In this document: positions 34,536 through 43,944 of the stretch, one piece after another
Numbering within the stretch: position 1 is the first letter of the stretch
Layout: every line of letters begins with the position of its first letter
Assembly (NCBI GenBank): GCA_947504115.1
Contig: CANNGH010000001.1
Location: 372,001 to 436,000 of the forward strand
Length of the DNA: 64,000 bases
From: an uncultured Sedimentitalea sp.
Lineage (GTDB): Bacteria; Pseudomonadota; Alphaproteobacteria; Rhodobacterales; Rhodobacteraceae
Reading direction: 5' to 3'
Translations under genes and position numbers: made by a program
Notes under the pieces: model-generated
Told to the model about the DNA's origin: nothing
The model's input: only the letters and a program-made list of their open reading frames with translations
Database searches by the model: none

Positions 34536-35393
34536 TTGAATCATCAAAAGGTCAGTTTGGCGCCGGGGCTTTACTTTGTCGGCACGCCTATCGGAACCGC
34601 GCGCGACATCACCTTGCGCGCGCTCGACGTGCTGGCCTCGGCCGATGTGATCGCGGCCGAGGATACCCGCAGCCTGCGCCGGTTGATGGAGATCCACGGT
34701 GTGCCGCTTGATGGGCGAAAGATCCTTTCCTATCATGACCATAGCGGATCGGGCGCGCGCGAAAAGCTGCTTGCCGCGCTGGCCGACGGCCGCTCGCTCG
34801 CCTATGCGTCCGAGGCCGGAATGCCGCTGATCGCGGATCCCGGTTACGATCTTGCCCGCGCCGCAGCCGAGGCCGGGCATACGGTGACCGCCGCGCCGGG
34901 GCCGTCGGCGGTTCTGACTGCGCTGACTCTTGCCGGTCTGCCGACCGATGCGTTCTTTTTCGCCGGTTTCCTGCCGAATGCCGCAGCCGCGCGGCGTGCA
35001 AGGCTGGAAGCGCTGCGGGCGGTGCCCGGAACGCTGGTGTTTTACGAATCGCCCCGGCGCGTCGCGGCCAGCCTCGCCGACATGGCCGACATTCTCGGGG
35101 CCGACCGTCCGGCGGCGATGTGCCGCGAACTGACCAAGAAGTTCGAGGAAATCCGCCGCGCCCCGCTGGGGGAACTGGCCACCGCCCTCGCCGGTGCCAA
35201 CCTCAAGGGCGAGGTGGTTCTGGTGGTCGATCGCGGACATTCGCCAATCGTTAAGGAAACCGACCTAGAATCGGATCTGCAAGAGGCGCTGAAATCGCAT
35301 TCGGTCCGGGATGCGGCGGATATGGTGGCAAGACTGCACGATGTGCCGCGCCGTCGCATCTATCAGATGGCGCTGAAACGGGGAAAGGAATGA
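34536..35393 (+). CDS. rsmI: 16S rRNA (cytidine-1402-2'-O)-methyltransferase
   Basis: A 285-residue tetrapyrrole-methylase-fold enzyme that methylates the ribose of C1402 in the decoding centre. It shows LYFVGTPIGTARDITLRALDVL, AAEDTRSLRRLM, SEAGMPLIADPGYDLARAA, PGPSAVLTALTLAGLPTD and FYESPRRV. The start is TTG 34536, since the conserved N terminus follows immediately and no ATG fits; GAGG lies about 11 bases upstream. It is divergent from the lipoprotein gene and followed five bases later by yraN. Confidence 0.95.
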   Translation: MNHQKVSLAPGLYFVGTPIGTARDITLRALDVLASADVIAAEDTRSLRRLMEIHGVPLDGRKILSYHDHSGSGAREKLLAALADGRSLAYASEAGMPLIADPGYDLARAAAEAGHTVTAAPGPSAVLTALTLAGLPTDAFFFAGFLPNAAAARRARLEALRAVPGTLVFYESPRRVAASLADMADILGADRPAAMCRELTKKFEEIRRAPLGELATALAGANLKGEVVLVVDRGHSPIVKETDLESDLQEALKSHSVRDAADMVARLHDVPRRRIYQMALKRGKE

Positions 35394-35397
35394 TGCG

Positions 35398-35781
35398 ATG
35401 CAGCAGGCTGCGCGCCATCGGGGACAGGCCGCCTTTCATGCGGGGCTGGCGGCGGAAGACAGCGTCGCGCGCGATTACGAGCGCCGGGGTTATGCGCTGG
35501 CGGCCCGACGGTGGCGCGGCGCGGGGGGCGAAATCGATCTGATCGCGCGCGATGCCGACGGGTTGGTTTTCATCGAGGTCAAGAAAAGCCGTAGCTTCGA
35601 AATGGCCGCCGAACGGCTGAGCCCGCGTCAGATGAAACGGATCTGCCTTTCAGCGCAGGATTATCTGGAGGACAAGGGCCTGGGGCCGCTGACCAACATG
35701 CGATTCGACGTGGCGCTGGTGGATGCCTGCGGCGCGGTGCGTATCCTTGAAAACGCGTTTGACGGCGGGTGCGGCGACTGA
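35398..35781 (+). CDS. YraN/UPF0102 nuclease-fold protein
   Basis: A 127-residue protein with a restriction-endonuclease-like fold: the family motif GGEIDLIARDADGLVFIEVK contains the E-x-D...E-V-K catalytic set. It is usually found beside rsmI; a role in processing branched DNA has been suggested for some members but is not settled. ATG 35398 lies four bases after the rsmI stop, so the two are probably co-transcribed. Confidence 0.88.
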   Translation: MQQAARHRGQAAFHAGLAAEDSVARDYERRGYALAARRWRGAGGEIDLIARDADGLVFIEVKKSRSFEMAAERLSPRQMKRICLSAQDYLEDKGLGPLTNMRFDVALVDACGAVRILENAFDGGCGD

Positions 35782-35845
35782 TCGCCATTGAACCCGCGCT
35801 GCGGCTGGGTCATGTATCCAGCGCACGCGACGGAAGGAAGCCGCC

Positions 35846-36787
35846 ATGAAGATCGCCTTTCAGATGGACCCGGTCGGAGCCATCGACATCGACGCCGACA
35901 GCACCTTTCGCCTTGCCGAAGAGGCACAGGCGCGCGGCCACGAACTGTTTTACTACGAACCCGACCATCTGGCCTATGAAGAGGGGCACATCACCGCACG
36001 CGGCCATGACCTCAAGGTCCAGCGGGTGCGCAATGAACCGGCCGTTCTTGGCGAGATGCGCAAGGTCGATCTGGGCGACATGGACGTGGTCTGGCTGCGT
36101 CAGGACCCGCCGTTCGACATGCATTACATCACCTCGACCCATCTTCTGGATCGGCTGGCGGGACAGACGCTGGTGCTGAACGATCCGTTCTGGGTGCGCA
36201 ACTGGCCGGAAAAGCTGATGGTGCTGGATTTTCCCGATCTGACGCCGCCCACCACGGTGGCGCGCGATCTGGAAACGATCCGCGACTTCAAGGCACGCCA
36301 CGGCGACATTATCCTGAAACCGCTTTATGGCGCCGGGGGCGCGGGTGTATTCCGGCTGGACGAGAACGACCGCAACCTCGCGGCGCTGCACGAACTTTTC
36401 ACCGGATTTTCCCGCGAACCGCTGATCGTGCAGAAATTCCTTCCCGATGTCAGCAAGGGCGACAAGCGCGTGATCCTTGTCGATGGCGAACCGGTCGGTG
36501 CGATCAACCGCGTTCCCGCCAAGGGCGAGACGCGGTCCAACATGCATGCGGGCGGGCGTCCGGAAAAGATCGCGCTCAGCGACCGCGACCGCGAGATCTG
36601 CGCGCGCATCGGTCCGCTCTTGCGCGAAAAGGGGCAGGTCTTTGTCGGCATCGACGTGATCGGCGACTGGCTGACCGAGATCAACCTGACCTCGCCCACC
36701 GGGATTCAGGAGCTTGAGCGGTTCGACGGGATCAATGTCGCGGGCACCATCTGGGACGCGGTCGAGGCGCGCGTCGCCAAGGCATGA
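35846..36787 (+). CDS. gshB: Glutathione synthetase
   Basis: A 313-residue ATP-grasp ligase that adds glycine to gamma-glutamylcysteine. The N-terminal KIAFQMDPVGAIDIDADSTF, the WLRQDPPFDMHYI substrate motif, the ATP-grasp glycine loop KPLYGAGGAGVF, GDKRVILVDGEP and the Mg2+-binding end TEINLTSPTGIQEL are all present. The length is normal. The ATG has AGGAAGCC upstream. It overlaps the next gene by four bases (ATGA). Confidence 0.97.
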   Translation: MKIAFQMDPVGAIDIDADSTFRLAEEAQARGHELFYYEPDHLAYEEGHITARGHDLKVQRVRNEPAVLGEMRKVDLGDMDVVWLRQDPPFDMHYITSTHLLDRLAGQTLVLNDPFWVRNWPEKLMVLDFPDLTPPTTVARDLETIRDFKARHGDIILKPLYGAGGAGVFRLDENDRNLAALHELFTGFSREPLIVQKFLPDVSKGDKRVILVDGEPVGAINRVPAKGETRSNMHAGGRPEKIALSDRDREICARIGPLLREKGQVFVGIDVIGDWLTEINLTSPTGIQELERFDGINVAGTIWDAVEARVAKA

Positions 36788-37695
36788 GCTGGCAGCGCCC
36801 GGTCCTGAACCGGTTCCTGCGCTGGTTTGAAAAGCGGCATCTCGCCCGTGTCCGCGATCCCGCCGAAATTCGCGCCGGGTTCGAGACCAAGGCACGGTTC
36901 TGGTTCCGCCCGCCCCGTGGCAGCACGTTCCGGCGGACCGAACTGGGCGGCGTTCCTGTCCTTTGGGCACAGGCCGGACCGGGCGATCGCGGCGTTCTGC
37001 TCTATCTGCATGGCGGTGGCTATGTGTTCGGCAGCCCGGACACGCATCGGGCCATGCTGGCGCGGTTGTCGCAGTTGACCGGCATGCGCGCCTGTCTGCC
37101 GGATTATCGGCTGGCGCCGGAACACGCCTTTCCCGCCGCGTTCGACGACGCGCGGGCGGTCTATGACGGATTGCTGGCCGATGGGATCGCGCCCGCGCGC
37201 ATCGTTCTGGGCGGGGACAGCGCCGGCGGCGGGCTGGCGCTGGCGTTGCTCGGGGATCTCGTGGCGCGCGGTCAGCCCTTGCCGCGGGCCGCATTCGCGT
37301 TCTCGCCCCTGACGGACATGAGCTTTTCCGGCGATTCGCTTCGCGCCAACGCGGCGGCGGACGTGATGCTGCCGGCCGCGCGCGCAAGCGAGATGGCGGA
37401 CATGTATCTCCAGGGCCACGATCCGCGAGACCCTCGCGCCTCGCCCCTGTTCGCGGATTTCACGGGTGCGCCGCCGGTCTGGCTGAGTGTCGGAGATACC
37501 GAAATCCTGCTGGCCGACACCACACGCCTTGCGGTGCGGTTGCGCGATCAGGGCGTCGCGGTCAGCCTGAATATCGCGCAGGACTTGCCGCATGTCTGGC
37601 CGCTGTTCCAGCGCCTTCTGCCCGAGGCGGATGCGACCTTGGCGGACCTCGCGCAGTGGATCAGGCGGCAACCGTCGCCGTCAGCCGATAGCTGA
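36784..37695 (+). CDS. Alpha/beta hydrolase, hormone-sensitive-lipase (HSL) type esterase
   Basis: A 303-residue esterase. The oxyanion motif is LHGGGYVFGS (about 77-86). The nucleophile elbow is GGDSAGGGLAL (Ser near 143). The acid/His end includes SVGDTEILLADT and the His of LPHVWPLF. DYRLAPEH is typical of the HSL family. It acts on short acyl esters; the physiological substrate is unknown. The ATGA overlap with gshB implies co-translation. The 3' end overlaps the convergent comM gene by 35 bases. Confidence 0.88.
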   Translation: MSWQRPVLNRFLRWFEKRHLARVRDPAEIRAGFETKARFWFRPPRGSTFRRTELGGVPVLWAQAGPGDRGVLLYLHGGGYVFGSPDTHRAMLARLSQLTGMRACLPDYRLAPEHAFPAAFDDARAVYDGLLADGIAPARIVLGGDSAGGGLALALLGDLVARGQPLPRAAFAFSPLTDMSFSGDSLRANAAADVMLPAARASEMADMYLQGHDPRDPRASPLFADFTGAPPVWLSVGDTEILLADTTRLAVRLRDQGVAVSLNIAQDLPHVWPLFQRLLPEADATLADLAQWIRRQPSPSADS

Positions 37696-39175
37696 GCGCC
37701 TCGGCCACGTGGGGGCGGCGCACATCGGGCGCGCCTTCCAGATCGGCGATGGTGCGGGCCACTCGCAGCACCCGGTGATAGCCGCGCGCCGAAAGTCCGA
37801 ACCGTTCGGCGGCGCGCGCCAGCAGCGCGCGCCCCTCTGCATCCGGGGTGGCGACCTGTTCCAGTACCTTGCCCTGCGCGTCGGCGTTCTGGCGCAGACC
37901 GGGCGCGGTGCCGTAGCGTTGGCTCTGAACGGCACGCGCGGCGGCGACGCGCGCCGCGACCGTGGCCGAATCGTCGCCACTGGGCGGCAGGTCGAGATCG
38001 GCGAAACCGACAGGCGGCACCTCCAGCCGCAGGTCGAACCGGTCCATCAGCGGCCCCGAGATGCGCCCCAGATAATCGTCGCCGCAGGCCGGAACGCGGG
38101 CGCAGGCGCGGGCCGGGTCGGACAGATATCCGCATTTGCACGGATTGGCAGCGGCCATCAGCATGAACCGGCAGGGATATTTCACATGGGCATTGGCGCG
38201 CGCGATCATCACCTCGCCGGATTCGACGGGCTGGCGCAGGGTCTCCAGAACGGTGCGGGCGAATTCGGGGAACTCGTCCATGAACAGCACGCCGTTATGC
38301 GCAAGGCTGATCTCTCCGGGTTTGGCGTTGCGCCCGCCACCCACGATCGCCGCCATTGACGCTGTGTGATGGGGCTCGCGAAAAGGGCGCGCGCGGCTGA
38401 TCCCGCCTTCGTCCAGCAGCCCGCAAAGCGAATGGATCATCGAGGTTTCCAGCGCTTCGGCGGGCGTCAGGGGCGGCAGAATGCCGGGAATGCGCGCCGC
38501 CAGCATGGATTTGCCCGAACCGGGCGTGCCCACCAGCATCAGGTGATGCCGCCCGGCGGCGGCGATTTCCAGCGCCCGCTTGGCCCGTTCCTGCCCCTTG
38601 ACGTCGCGGAGGTCGCGGTCGGCGGGTGGGCTGAGAACCTCGCCCGGTTCCGCAGGCGCGATCGGGGATTGCCCGGTGAAGTGACGAACCACGTCGCCCA
38701 GCGAGTCCGCGCCGATCACCTGCGCCGCGCCGACCCAGGCGGCCTCGGCCCCCGAGGCGCGGGGGCAGAGCAGAACACGCTCCTGTTCGGCGGCAGCCAT
38801 GGCGGCGGGCAGGGCGCCGAGCACCGGGATCAGCGAACCGTCCAGCGACAACTCGCCCAGTGCCACGGTGCCCTCGGCGGTGTCGGCGGGCACGATATCG
38901 AGCGCCGCCAGCAGCGCCAGCGCGATGGGCAGGTCGAAATGGCTGCCCTCCTTGGGCAGGTCGGCGGGCGAGAGGTTGATCGTGATGCGGCGCGAGGGCA
39001 GCGCGATGGCCATGGAACTGAAGGCGCTGCGCACGCGGTCGCGGGCCTCGGACACGGCCTTGTCCGGCAGGCCGACGATCGAGAAGGCGGGCAGGCCGGG
39101 GCTGATGGCGCATTGCACCTCGACCTGGCGGGCCTCGACGCCCTGAAATGCAACGGTATAGGCGCGCGCGACCAT
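37661..39175 (-). CDS. comM: YifB/ComM-family Mg-chelatase-like AAA+ ATPase
   Basis: A 504-residue protein. An N-terminal Lon-protease-like fold domain (GLPDKAVSEARDRVRSAF, INLSPADLPKEGSHFDLPIAL) is followed by an AAA+ module (Walker A GTPGSGKSML, FMDEFPEF as Walker B, FREPHHTASMAAIVGGG) and a C-terminal magnesium-chelatase-type domain. In ComM-studied bacteria it is a hexameric helicase that helps branch migration during natural transformation. Its role here is inferred. ATG 39175 is clear. Confidence 0.93.
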   Translation of the reverse strand: MVARAYTVAFQGVEARQVEVQCAISPGLPAFSIVGLPDKAVSEARDRVRSAFSSMAIALPSRRITINLSPADLPKEGSHFDLPIALALLAALDIVPADTAEGTVALGELSLDGSLIPVLGALPAAMAAAEQERVLLCPRASGAEAAWVGAAQVIGADSLGDVVRHFTGQSPIAPAEPGEVLSPPADRDLRDVKGQERAKRALEIAAAGRHHLMLVGTPGSGKSMLAARIPGILPPLTPAEALETSMIHSLCGLLDEGGISRARPFREPHHTASMAAIVGGGRNAKPGEISLAHNGVLFMDEFPEFARTVLETLRQPVESGEVMIARANAHVKYPCRFMLMAAANPCKCGYLSDPARACARVPACGDDYLGRISGPLMDRFDLRLEVPPVGFADLDLPPSGDDSATVAARVAAARAVQSQRYGTAPGLRQNADAQGKVLEQVATPDAEGRALLARAAERFGLSARGYHRVLRVARTIADLEGAPDVRRPHVAEALSYRLTATVAA

Positions 39176-39268
39176 GGATGCCCCTGAGCGGTGTGATTGG
39201 TTAACGGCTATCCGTCCTGTGGTTTAGGAATCGTTAACGTGCCCGTTGCGAGAGGCGAAAAACGCGGT

Positions 39269-39847
39269 TCACGGCAGATGATTGATCGCGCCTGTTCGCC
39301 AGATCCCGTCACCGAAACTGATCTGCGTGACCGACAGGTTGTCGATCTTGTGCGAAAACGCGTTGCGTGCGGGGACGTTCAGGGCGCGTTGAAGCTGAGC
39401 CAGGATCACTCCGAAATGCGCGACCACGATCAGATCGCGCCCGGAATGCGCCGCTATCAACGCGTCGATGGCCGCGTCCACCCGGGCGCGCACCTGATCC
39501 CAGCTTTCGCCGCCGGGCGGGGCGGGAGTTCCGGGTCGATCCCAATAGGCGCGGATCAGATCCGGTGTTTCGGCCTCGACCTCGGCATGATGGCGGAGTT
39601 CCCACGCGCCGAAATTGATCTCGCGCAGGGCGCGCTGATGGGGCAGGCGGGTGCGCCGGGCCTGAATGGCGTCGGCGGTGGCACGGGCGCGCAGCAGGTC
39701 GGAGGAGACCATGACTGCCTGCGCGGGCAGATGATCGGACAGACGCGCCAGCGCGGCAGTGTCGGACAGGTCGGCCGGAAGGTCCGACCAGCCCACCATG
39801 CCGCGCGCATGGGTCGGGCCATGACGCACCAGATGCAGCCGGGTCAT
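39269..39847 (-). CDS. Histidine phosphatase family protein, likely CobC-type alpha-ribazole phosphatase
   Basis: A 192-residue branch-1 histidine phosphatase: LVRHGPT (phospho-His site, residues 6-12), SSDLLRARATADAI, the acid in REINFGAWE, and VVAHFGVILA with the second His. It starts within the cobU stop (ATGA overlap), which supports a cobalamin role (removing the 5' phosphate from alpha-ribazole phosphate). Family members without this context act on other phosphates. Confidence 0.82.
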   Translation of the reverse strand: MTRLHLVRHGPTHARGMVGWSDLPADLSDTAALARLSDHLPAQAVMVSSDLLRARATADAIQARRTRLPHQRALREINFGAWELRHHAEVEAETPDLIRAYWDRPGTPAPPGGESWDQVRARVDAAIDALIAAHSGRDLIVVAHFGVILAQLQRALNVPARNAFSHKIDNLSVTQISFGDGIWRTGAINHLP

Positions 39848-40365
39848 GGCAGTTGCCCCTTCAGCGCCAGCGGCAGTCCGGCGACCACCTGCACGGCCAG
39901 GTCCGCGCGCTCCGCCAGCGCGATGTTCAGCCGCCCCTGTGCCTCGCGGAAACGGCGGGTCAGGGCATCGGCCGGCACGATGCCTTGCCCGACCTCGTTC
40001 GAGACGATCACCAGATGCGCCTTGCAGGTGTCGATGCCGCGCAAAAGCGCATCCGTCGCTTGGCCGATCTCATGCCCCTCGATCAGCTGATTACTCAGCC
40101 AGAGGGTTGCGCAATCGAACAGGCAGCACTGACCGGGTTGCAACGTCGCCAGCGCCGATGCCGCGTCCAGCGGTGACTCGATCAGCGCCCACTCCGCGCC
40201 GCGCCGTTTTGCGTGGGTCGCGATCTTGGCGCGCATCTCGTCATCCAGCGCCCGTGCCGTGGCAAGGTAAGCCATTGTTAACCCGCTGCTTTCCACCAGA
40301 GTCTCCGCATAGCGCGATTTGCCCGAAGCGGCCCCACCTAGAATGAAAGTCAGCTTATTCAACAT
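39844..40365 (-). CDS. cobU: Adenosylcobinamide kinase / adenosylcobinamide-phosphate guanylyltransferase
   Basis: A 173-residue bifunctional enzyme (also called CobP) that phosphorylates adenosylcobinamide and adds GMP, preparing it for the lower ligand. It shows the Walker A loop GGAASGKSRYAE at the N terminus, the active-site region AKRRGAEW with the His of ATHAKRR, and VSNEVGQGIVP. ATG 40365 is chosen; the frame continues upstream through the rpoH gene only by chance. It is coupled to the phosphatase. Cobalamin made through it would serve ethylmalonyl-CoA mutase. Confidence 0.95.
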   Translation of the reverse strand: MLNKLTFILGGAASGKSRYAETLVESSGLTMAYLATARALDDEMRAKIATHAKRRGAEWALIESPLDAASALATLQPGQCCLFDCATLWLSNQLIEGHEIGQATDALLRGIDTCKAHLVIVSNEVGQGIVPADALTRRFREAQGRLNIALAERADLAVQVVAGLPLALKGQLP

Positions 40366-40383
40366 TCCAATTGAACCTTTGAG

Positions 40384-40412
40384 TGATCCGGGCGTTGGAC
40401 TGATGCGTAACC
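40384..40412 (+). promoter_or_regulatory. Candidate sigma-E (RpoE-ChrR) promoter of rpoHII
   Basis: TGATCC, 18 bases, TAACC closely matches the TGATCC-N18-TAAGA promoter recognised by the Rhodobacter sphaeroides singlet-oxygen sigma factor RpoE. In that species rpoHII is a known RpoE target. It lies 56 bases before the rpoH start codon. Confidence 0.6.
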
Positions 40413-40467
40413 ATGACAAAAGCACGACACAAGATGTTGGCGCGCGTTGATTGAAAGGGGGATGCCC

Positions 40468-41346
40468 ATGGCACTTGATACGACAACGGATATGTCCCTG
40501 TCGCGCACTGCGATGAAGGCCGAGTTGCTGGATGCCGAGACCGAGTTGAAACTGGCCTATGCCTGGCGCGACGAGGGCGACGAGGCTGCGCTGCACCGTC
40601 TGATTACCGCCTATATGCGGCTGGCGATCTCGATGGCGTCCAAGTTCCGCCGCTACGGCGCCCCGATGAACGACCTGATCCAGGAGGCCGGATTGGGACT
40701 GATGAAGGCGGCCGAGAAATTCGACCCCGACCGCGGCGTGCGGTTTTCGACCTACGCGGTCTGGTGGATCAAGGCCAGCGTACAGGATTACGTGATGCGC
40801 AACTGGTCGATGGTGCGCACCGGATCGACCAGCAGCCAGAAATCGTTGTTCTTCAACATGCGCCGGGTGCAGGCCCGTCTGGAACGCGAGGCAGCCCAGC
40901 AGGGCGAGAGCCTGGACCGCCACCAGTTGCACCAATTGATCTCGACCGAGGTCGGGGTGCCGCTGCATGATGTGGTGATGATGGACGGTCGCCTGTCGGG
41001 CTCGGACTATTCGCTGAACGCGACCCAGTCCACCGAGGAGGAAGGCCGCGAATGGATCGACGCGCTGGAGGATGACAGCACGCAGGCCGCCGAAACCGTG
41101 GAACAGCAGCATGATCGCGAACAATTGCGCGAATGGCTGTTGACCGCCATGTCGGGCCTGACCGAGCGCGAGCGGTTCATCGTGCGCGAACGCAAGTTGC
41201 TGGACAAGCCGCGGACGCTGGAAAGCCTTGGCGACGAGTTGAGCCTCTCCAAGGAGCGTGTGCGTCAGCTTGAGGCGGCGGCGTTCCAGAAAATGCGCAA
41301 ATCGCTTGAAACCCAATCGCAGGAAGTGCACCACTTCCTCGTATGA
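40468..41346 (+). CDS. rpoH2: RNA polymerase heat-shock sigma factor, RpoHII type
   Basis: A 292-residue sigma-32-class factor. Region 2 has AYMRLAISMASKFRRYG, DLIQEAGLGLMKAAEKFDP and FSTYAVWWIKASVQDYVMRN. The RpoH box follows (SLFFNMRRVQARLE). Region 4 has LTERERFIVRERKLLD and LGDELSLSKERVRQLEA. The N terminus MALDTTTDMSLSRTAM resembles the RpoHII paralogue of Rhodobacterales, not RpoHI, so it probably controls the photo-oxidative stress response. ATG 40468 has AAAGGGGG six bases upstream; the in-frame ATG at 40462 is too close to that site. Confidence 0.95.
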   Translation: MALDTTTDMSLSRTAMKAELLDAETELKLAYAWRDEGDEAALHRLITAYMRLAISMASKFRRYGAPMNDLIQEAGLGLMKAAEKFDPDRGVRFSTYAVWWIKASVQDYVMRNWSMVRTGSTSSQKSLFFNMRRVQARLEREAAQQGESLDRHQLHQLISTEVGVPLHDVVMMDGRLSGSDYSLNATQSTEEEGREWIDALEDDSTQAAETVEQQHDREQLREWLLTAMSGLTERERFIVRERKLLDKPRTLESLGDELSLSKERVRQLEAAAFQKMRKSLETQSQEVHHFLV

Positions 41347-42173
41347 GGATCGTGATCGCCGCCGCCCTGTTTGCACTTGCCGCCGCCCCCGTTCGGGCGG
41401 TGTCACTGGACGCGGTGGTTTCGGCGGCTGCGGCCGCGGACGTGGTCATCCTCGGCGAATTCCACGACAACCCGGCGCATCACGCGCATCAGGCGGAATT
41501 GCTCGACCAATTGCAGCCGCGCGCCGTCGTCTGGGAGATGCTGACCGAATCCGGTGCCGAAGGTATCGACAGCGCGTTGATCGCGGATCGGGACCGGCTG
41601 GCCGAACAATTGGGGTGGGCAAACAGCGGCTGGCCCGATTTCGCGATGTATCATCCGGTTTTCCTTGCCGCACAGGACGCGATGCACCTTGGCGCCATGG
41701 TCCCGCGAGAAACGACCAAGAGGGTAATGGAGGACGGGGCGCCGGCCGTCTTTGGCGCGGATGCCGACCTTTATGGCCTGACCGCGCCTTTGGCTGCGGC
41801 GGAGCAGACCACGCGGGAGGATTTTCAGATGAAGGCGCATTGCGATGCGCTTCCGCCGGACATGCCGGCGCCGATGGTCGAGATCCAGCGGCTGCGCGAT
41901 GCGGTTCTGGCGCGGGCGGTGATCCGCGCCCTGCAGGACACCGGCGGGCCGGTGGCGGTGATCACCGGCAACGGCCATGCGCGGCGGGATTGGGGCGTTC
42001 CCGCCTATCTCGCGCGCGTCGCCCCGGACCTTGAGGTGTTTGCGCTGGGCCAGTCCGAGGATGGGCAGATCGTCGGCGCGTTCGATGCGGTTCTGGACAG
42101 CGCGCCAGCCGAACGCGACGATCCCTGCGTCGCGTTCCGGACGCCGGCGCCAGTGCCGGAAGGCGCGGAATAA
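41343..42173 (+). CDS. ChaN-family haem-binding/iron-regulated protein
   Basis: A 276-residue secreted protein. The signal peptide is residues 1-20 (MRIVIAAALFALAAAPVRA). The ChaN-like fold shows VVILGEFHDNPAHHAHQAELL near the N terminus and VITGNGHARRDWGVP near residue 205. ChaN of Campylobacter binds haem between two monomers. No lipobox Cys is visible, so it is probably periplasmic, not lipid-anchored. It overlaps rpoHII by four bases (ATGA), so it may be co-induced by the same promoter. Confidence 0.8.
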   Translation: MRIVIAAALFALAAAPVRAVSLDAVVSAAAAADVVILGEFHDNPAHHAHQAELLDQLQPRAVVWEMLTESGAEGIDSALIADRDRLAEQLGWANSGWPDFAMYHPVFLAAQDAMHLGAMVPRETTKRVMEDGAPAVFGADADLYGLTAPLAAAEQTTREDFQMKAHCDALPPDMPAPMVEIQRLRDAVLARAVIRALQDTGGPVAVITGNGHARRDWGVPAYLARVAPDLEVFALGQSEDGQIVGAFDAVLDSAPAERDDPCVAFRTPAPVPEGAE

Positions 42174-42236
42174 TCGCTGGCGCCCACGCCGCACGGACCC
42201 TATGGTCAGGGCCGATTACAGCCGGAAAGCCGTGAA

Positions 42237-43433
42237 ATGCTTGCCCAGAAACGCATATTGTTGATCATCGGCGGTGGCATTGCCGCCTACAAGTCGCTGG
42301 ACCTGATCCGCCGGCTTCAGGATCGCGGCGCGCATGTCGTCCCGGTCCTGACGCGGGCGGGCGAGCAGTTCGTCACCCCTCTTTCGGTGTCCGCGCTTGC
42401 CGCGCACAAGGTCTATCGCGATCTGTTCGACCTGACCGACGAGGCCGAGATGGGACATATCCAGCTGAGCCGCAGCGCCGATCTGGTCGTGGTCGCGCCG
42501 GCCACCGCCGACATGATGGGGCGGATGGCGGCCGGCCTTGCCAACGATCTGGCGACGACGCTGCTGATGGCGACGGACAAACCGGTTCTGATTGCGCCCG
42601 CGATGAACGTGCGCATGTGGGAACATCCCGCGACAAGACGCAACCGCGAGCGATTGGCGCAGGACGGTATCGGCTTTGTCGGCCCGGAAACCGGCAGTAT
42701 GGCCTGTGGCGAATACGGTGCCGGACGCATGGCCGAGGTCGCGCAGATCGTCGAGGCGGTCGAGACCGCGTTGAGCACCGGTCCGCTGGCGGGCCGGCGC
42801 ATTCTGGTCACATCCGGTCCGACCCATGAACCGATCGACCCGGTGCGTTATATCGCCAACCGCTCCTCGGGCGCGCAGGGCAGCGCGCTGGCGCGGGCGC
42901 TGGCGGCGCTGGGGGCCGAGGTGGTGTTCGTGACCGGTCCCGCCGACGTGCCGCCGCCCGAAGGCGTCCAGGCGGTGCGGGTGGAGACCGCGCGCGAGAT
43001 GGAACAGGCGGTGCAGCAGGCGCTGCCGGTGGACGCCGCGATCTTTGCCGCCGCCGTGGCGGATTGGCGCGTGGTCAGCGCGTCGGAGCAGAAGCTGAAG
43101 AAGACCGGGACGGGATTGCCGGTGCTGGAGCTTGCCGAGAATCCCGACATCCTGGCGGGTGTCGCGCAAATGGGCGAGCGGCGGCCGCGTCTGGTGGTGG
43201 GCTTCGCCGCGGAAACCGACGATATGGTGCGCTACGCGACCGCCAAGCGTGAACGCAAGGGCTGCGACTGGATCGTGGGCAACGACGTCAGCCCGGCGAC
43301 CGGGATCATGGGCGGCAGCGAAAACGCGGTGGTCGTGGTCACGACGGAAGGTGCCGAGCACTGGCCGCGGATGAGCAAGGACGAGGTCGGGCGGCGGCTG
43401 GCCCTGCGCATCTCGGACGCGTTGCGCGGCTGA
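42237..43433 (+). CDS. coaBC: Bifunctional phosphopantothenoylcysteine decarboxylase/synthetase
   Basis: A 398-residue coenzyme A biosynthesis enzyme. The CoaC half (1-185) is a flavin-dependent decarboxylase with [35 protein letters not shown], the [11 protein letters not shown] motif and the active Cys in [15 protein letters not shown]. The CoaB half (188-398) is a CTP-dependent synthetase with [28 protein letters not shown] and the lysine-rich KLKKT. The length is typical. ATG 42237 is clear. Confidence 0.97.
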   Translation: MLAQKRILLIIGGGIAAYKSLDLIRRLQDRGAHVVPVLTRAGEQFVTPLSVSALAAHKVYRDLFDLTDEAEMGHIQLSRSADLVVVAPATADMMGRMAAGLANDLATTLLMATDKPVLIAPAMNVRMWEHPATRRNRERLAQDGIGFVGPETGSMACGEYGAGRMAEVAQIVEAVETALSTGPLAGRRILVTSGPTHEPIDPVRYIANRSSGAQGSALARALAALGAEVVFVTGPADVPPPEGVQAVRVETAREMEQAVQQALPVDAAIFAAAVADWRVVSASEQKLKKTGTGLPVLELAENPDILAGVAQMGERRPRLVVGFAAETDDMVRYATAKRERKGCDWIVGNDVSPATGIMGGSENAVVVVTTEGAEHWPRMSKDEVGRRLALRISDALRG

Positions 43434-43488
43434 GCGGGCCGGGGAATCATTGGGTATTTATGACCAGAAAGAAGCGGGGGCGCAGCGC

Positions 43489-43944
43489 ATGGTGACGATC
43501 CGTCTGATCTATGACGAGGGCGCGGACCGGTCCGTCGCCTTGCCCGGATACGAGACCGCGGGCGCGGCGGGGGCCGATCTGCGGGCGAACCTGCCGGATC
43601 GCGGCCGGATGGTTCTGGCTGCGGGCGCGCGCGCGCTGGTGCCGACCGGGCTGCGCATCGCGATCCCGCCGGGGTTCGAGGTGCAGATCCGTCCGCGCTC
43701 GGGGCTGGCTTTGAAACACGGGGTGACGCTGGCCAACGCGCCGGGCACCATCGACAGCGATTATCGCGGTCCGCTGGGGGTGATCCTGCTGAATGCGGGG
43801 GAGGCGGAGTTCTTGGTGACGCACGGGATGCGGATTGCGCAGATCGTGGTGGCGCCAGTCTTGCAGGCGAGTTTCGCGGAGGTGGACGCGCTTGACGACA
43901 CCGCGCGGGGCGCGGGCGGGTTCGGATCGACGGGGGCTGGCTGA
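43489..43944 (+). CDS. dut: dUTP diphosphatase
   Basis: A 151-residue trimeric dUTPase that hydrolyses dUTP to dUMP, keeping uracil out of DNA and feeding dTMP synthesis. All five motifs are seen: [43 protein letters not shown] and the C-terminal [10 protein letters not shown] that closes the active site. ATG 43489 is preferred over an upstream in-frame TTG. It follows coaBC by 55 bases, a common pairing, and overlaps the next gene by one base (TGATG). Confidence 0.97.
   Translation: MVTIRLIYDEGADRSVALPGYETAGAAGADLRANLPDRGRMVLAAGARALVPTGLRIAIPPGFEVQIRPRSGLALKHGVTLANAPGTIDSDYRGPLGVILLNAGEAEFLVTHGMRIAQIVVAPVLQASFAEVDALDDTARGAGGFGSTGAG

Noticed and set aside
40366-40467. Cobalamin riboswitch upstream of cobU
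   Set aside because: The shared intergenic region is only about 100 bases and shows no B12-box-like sequence, too short for a cobalamin riboswitch.
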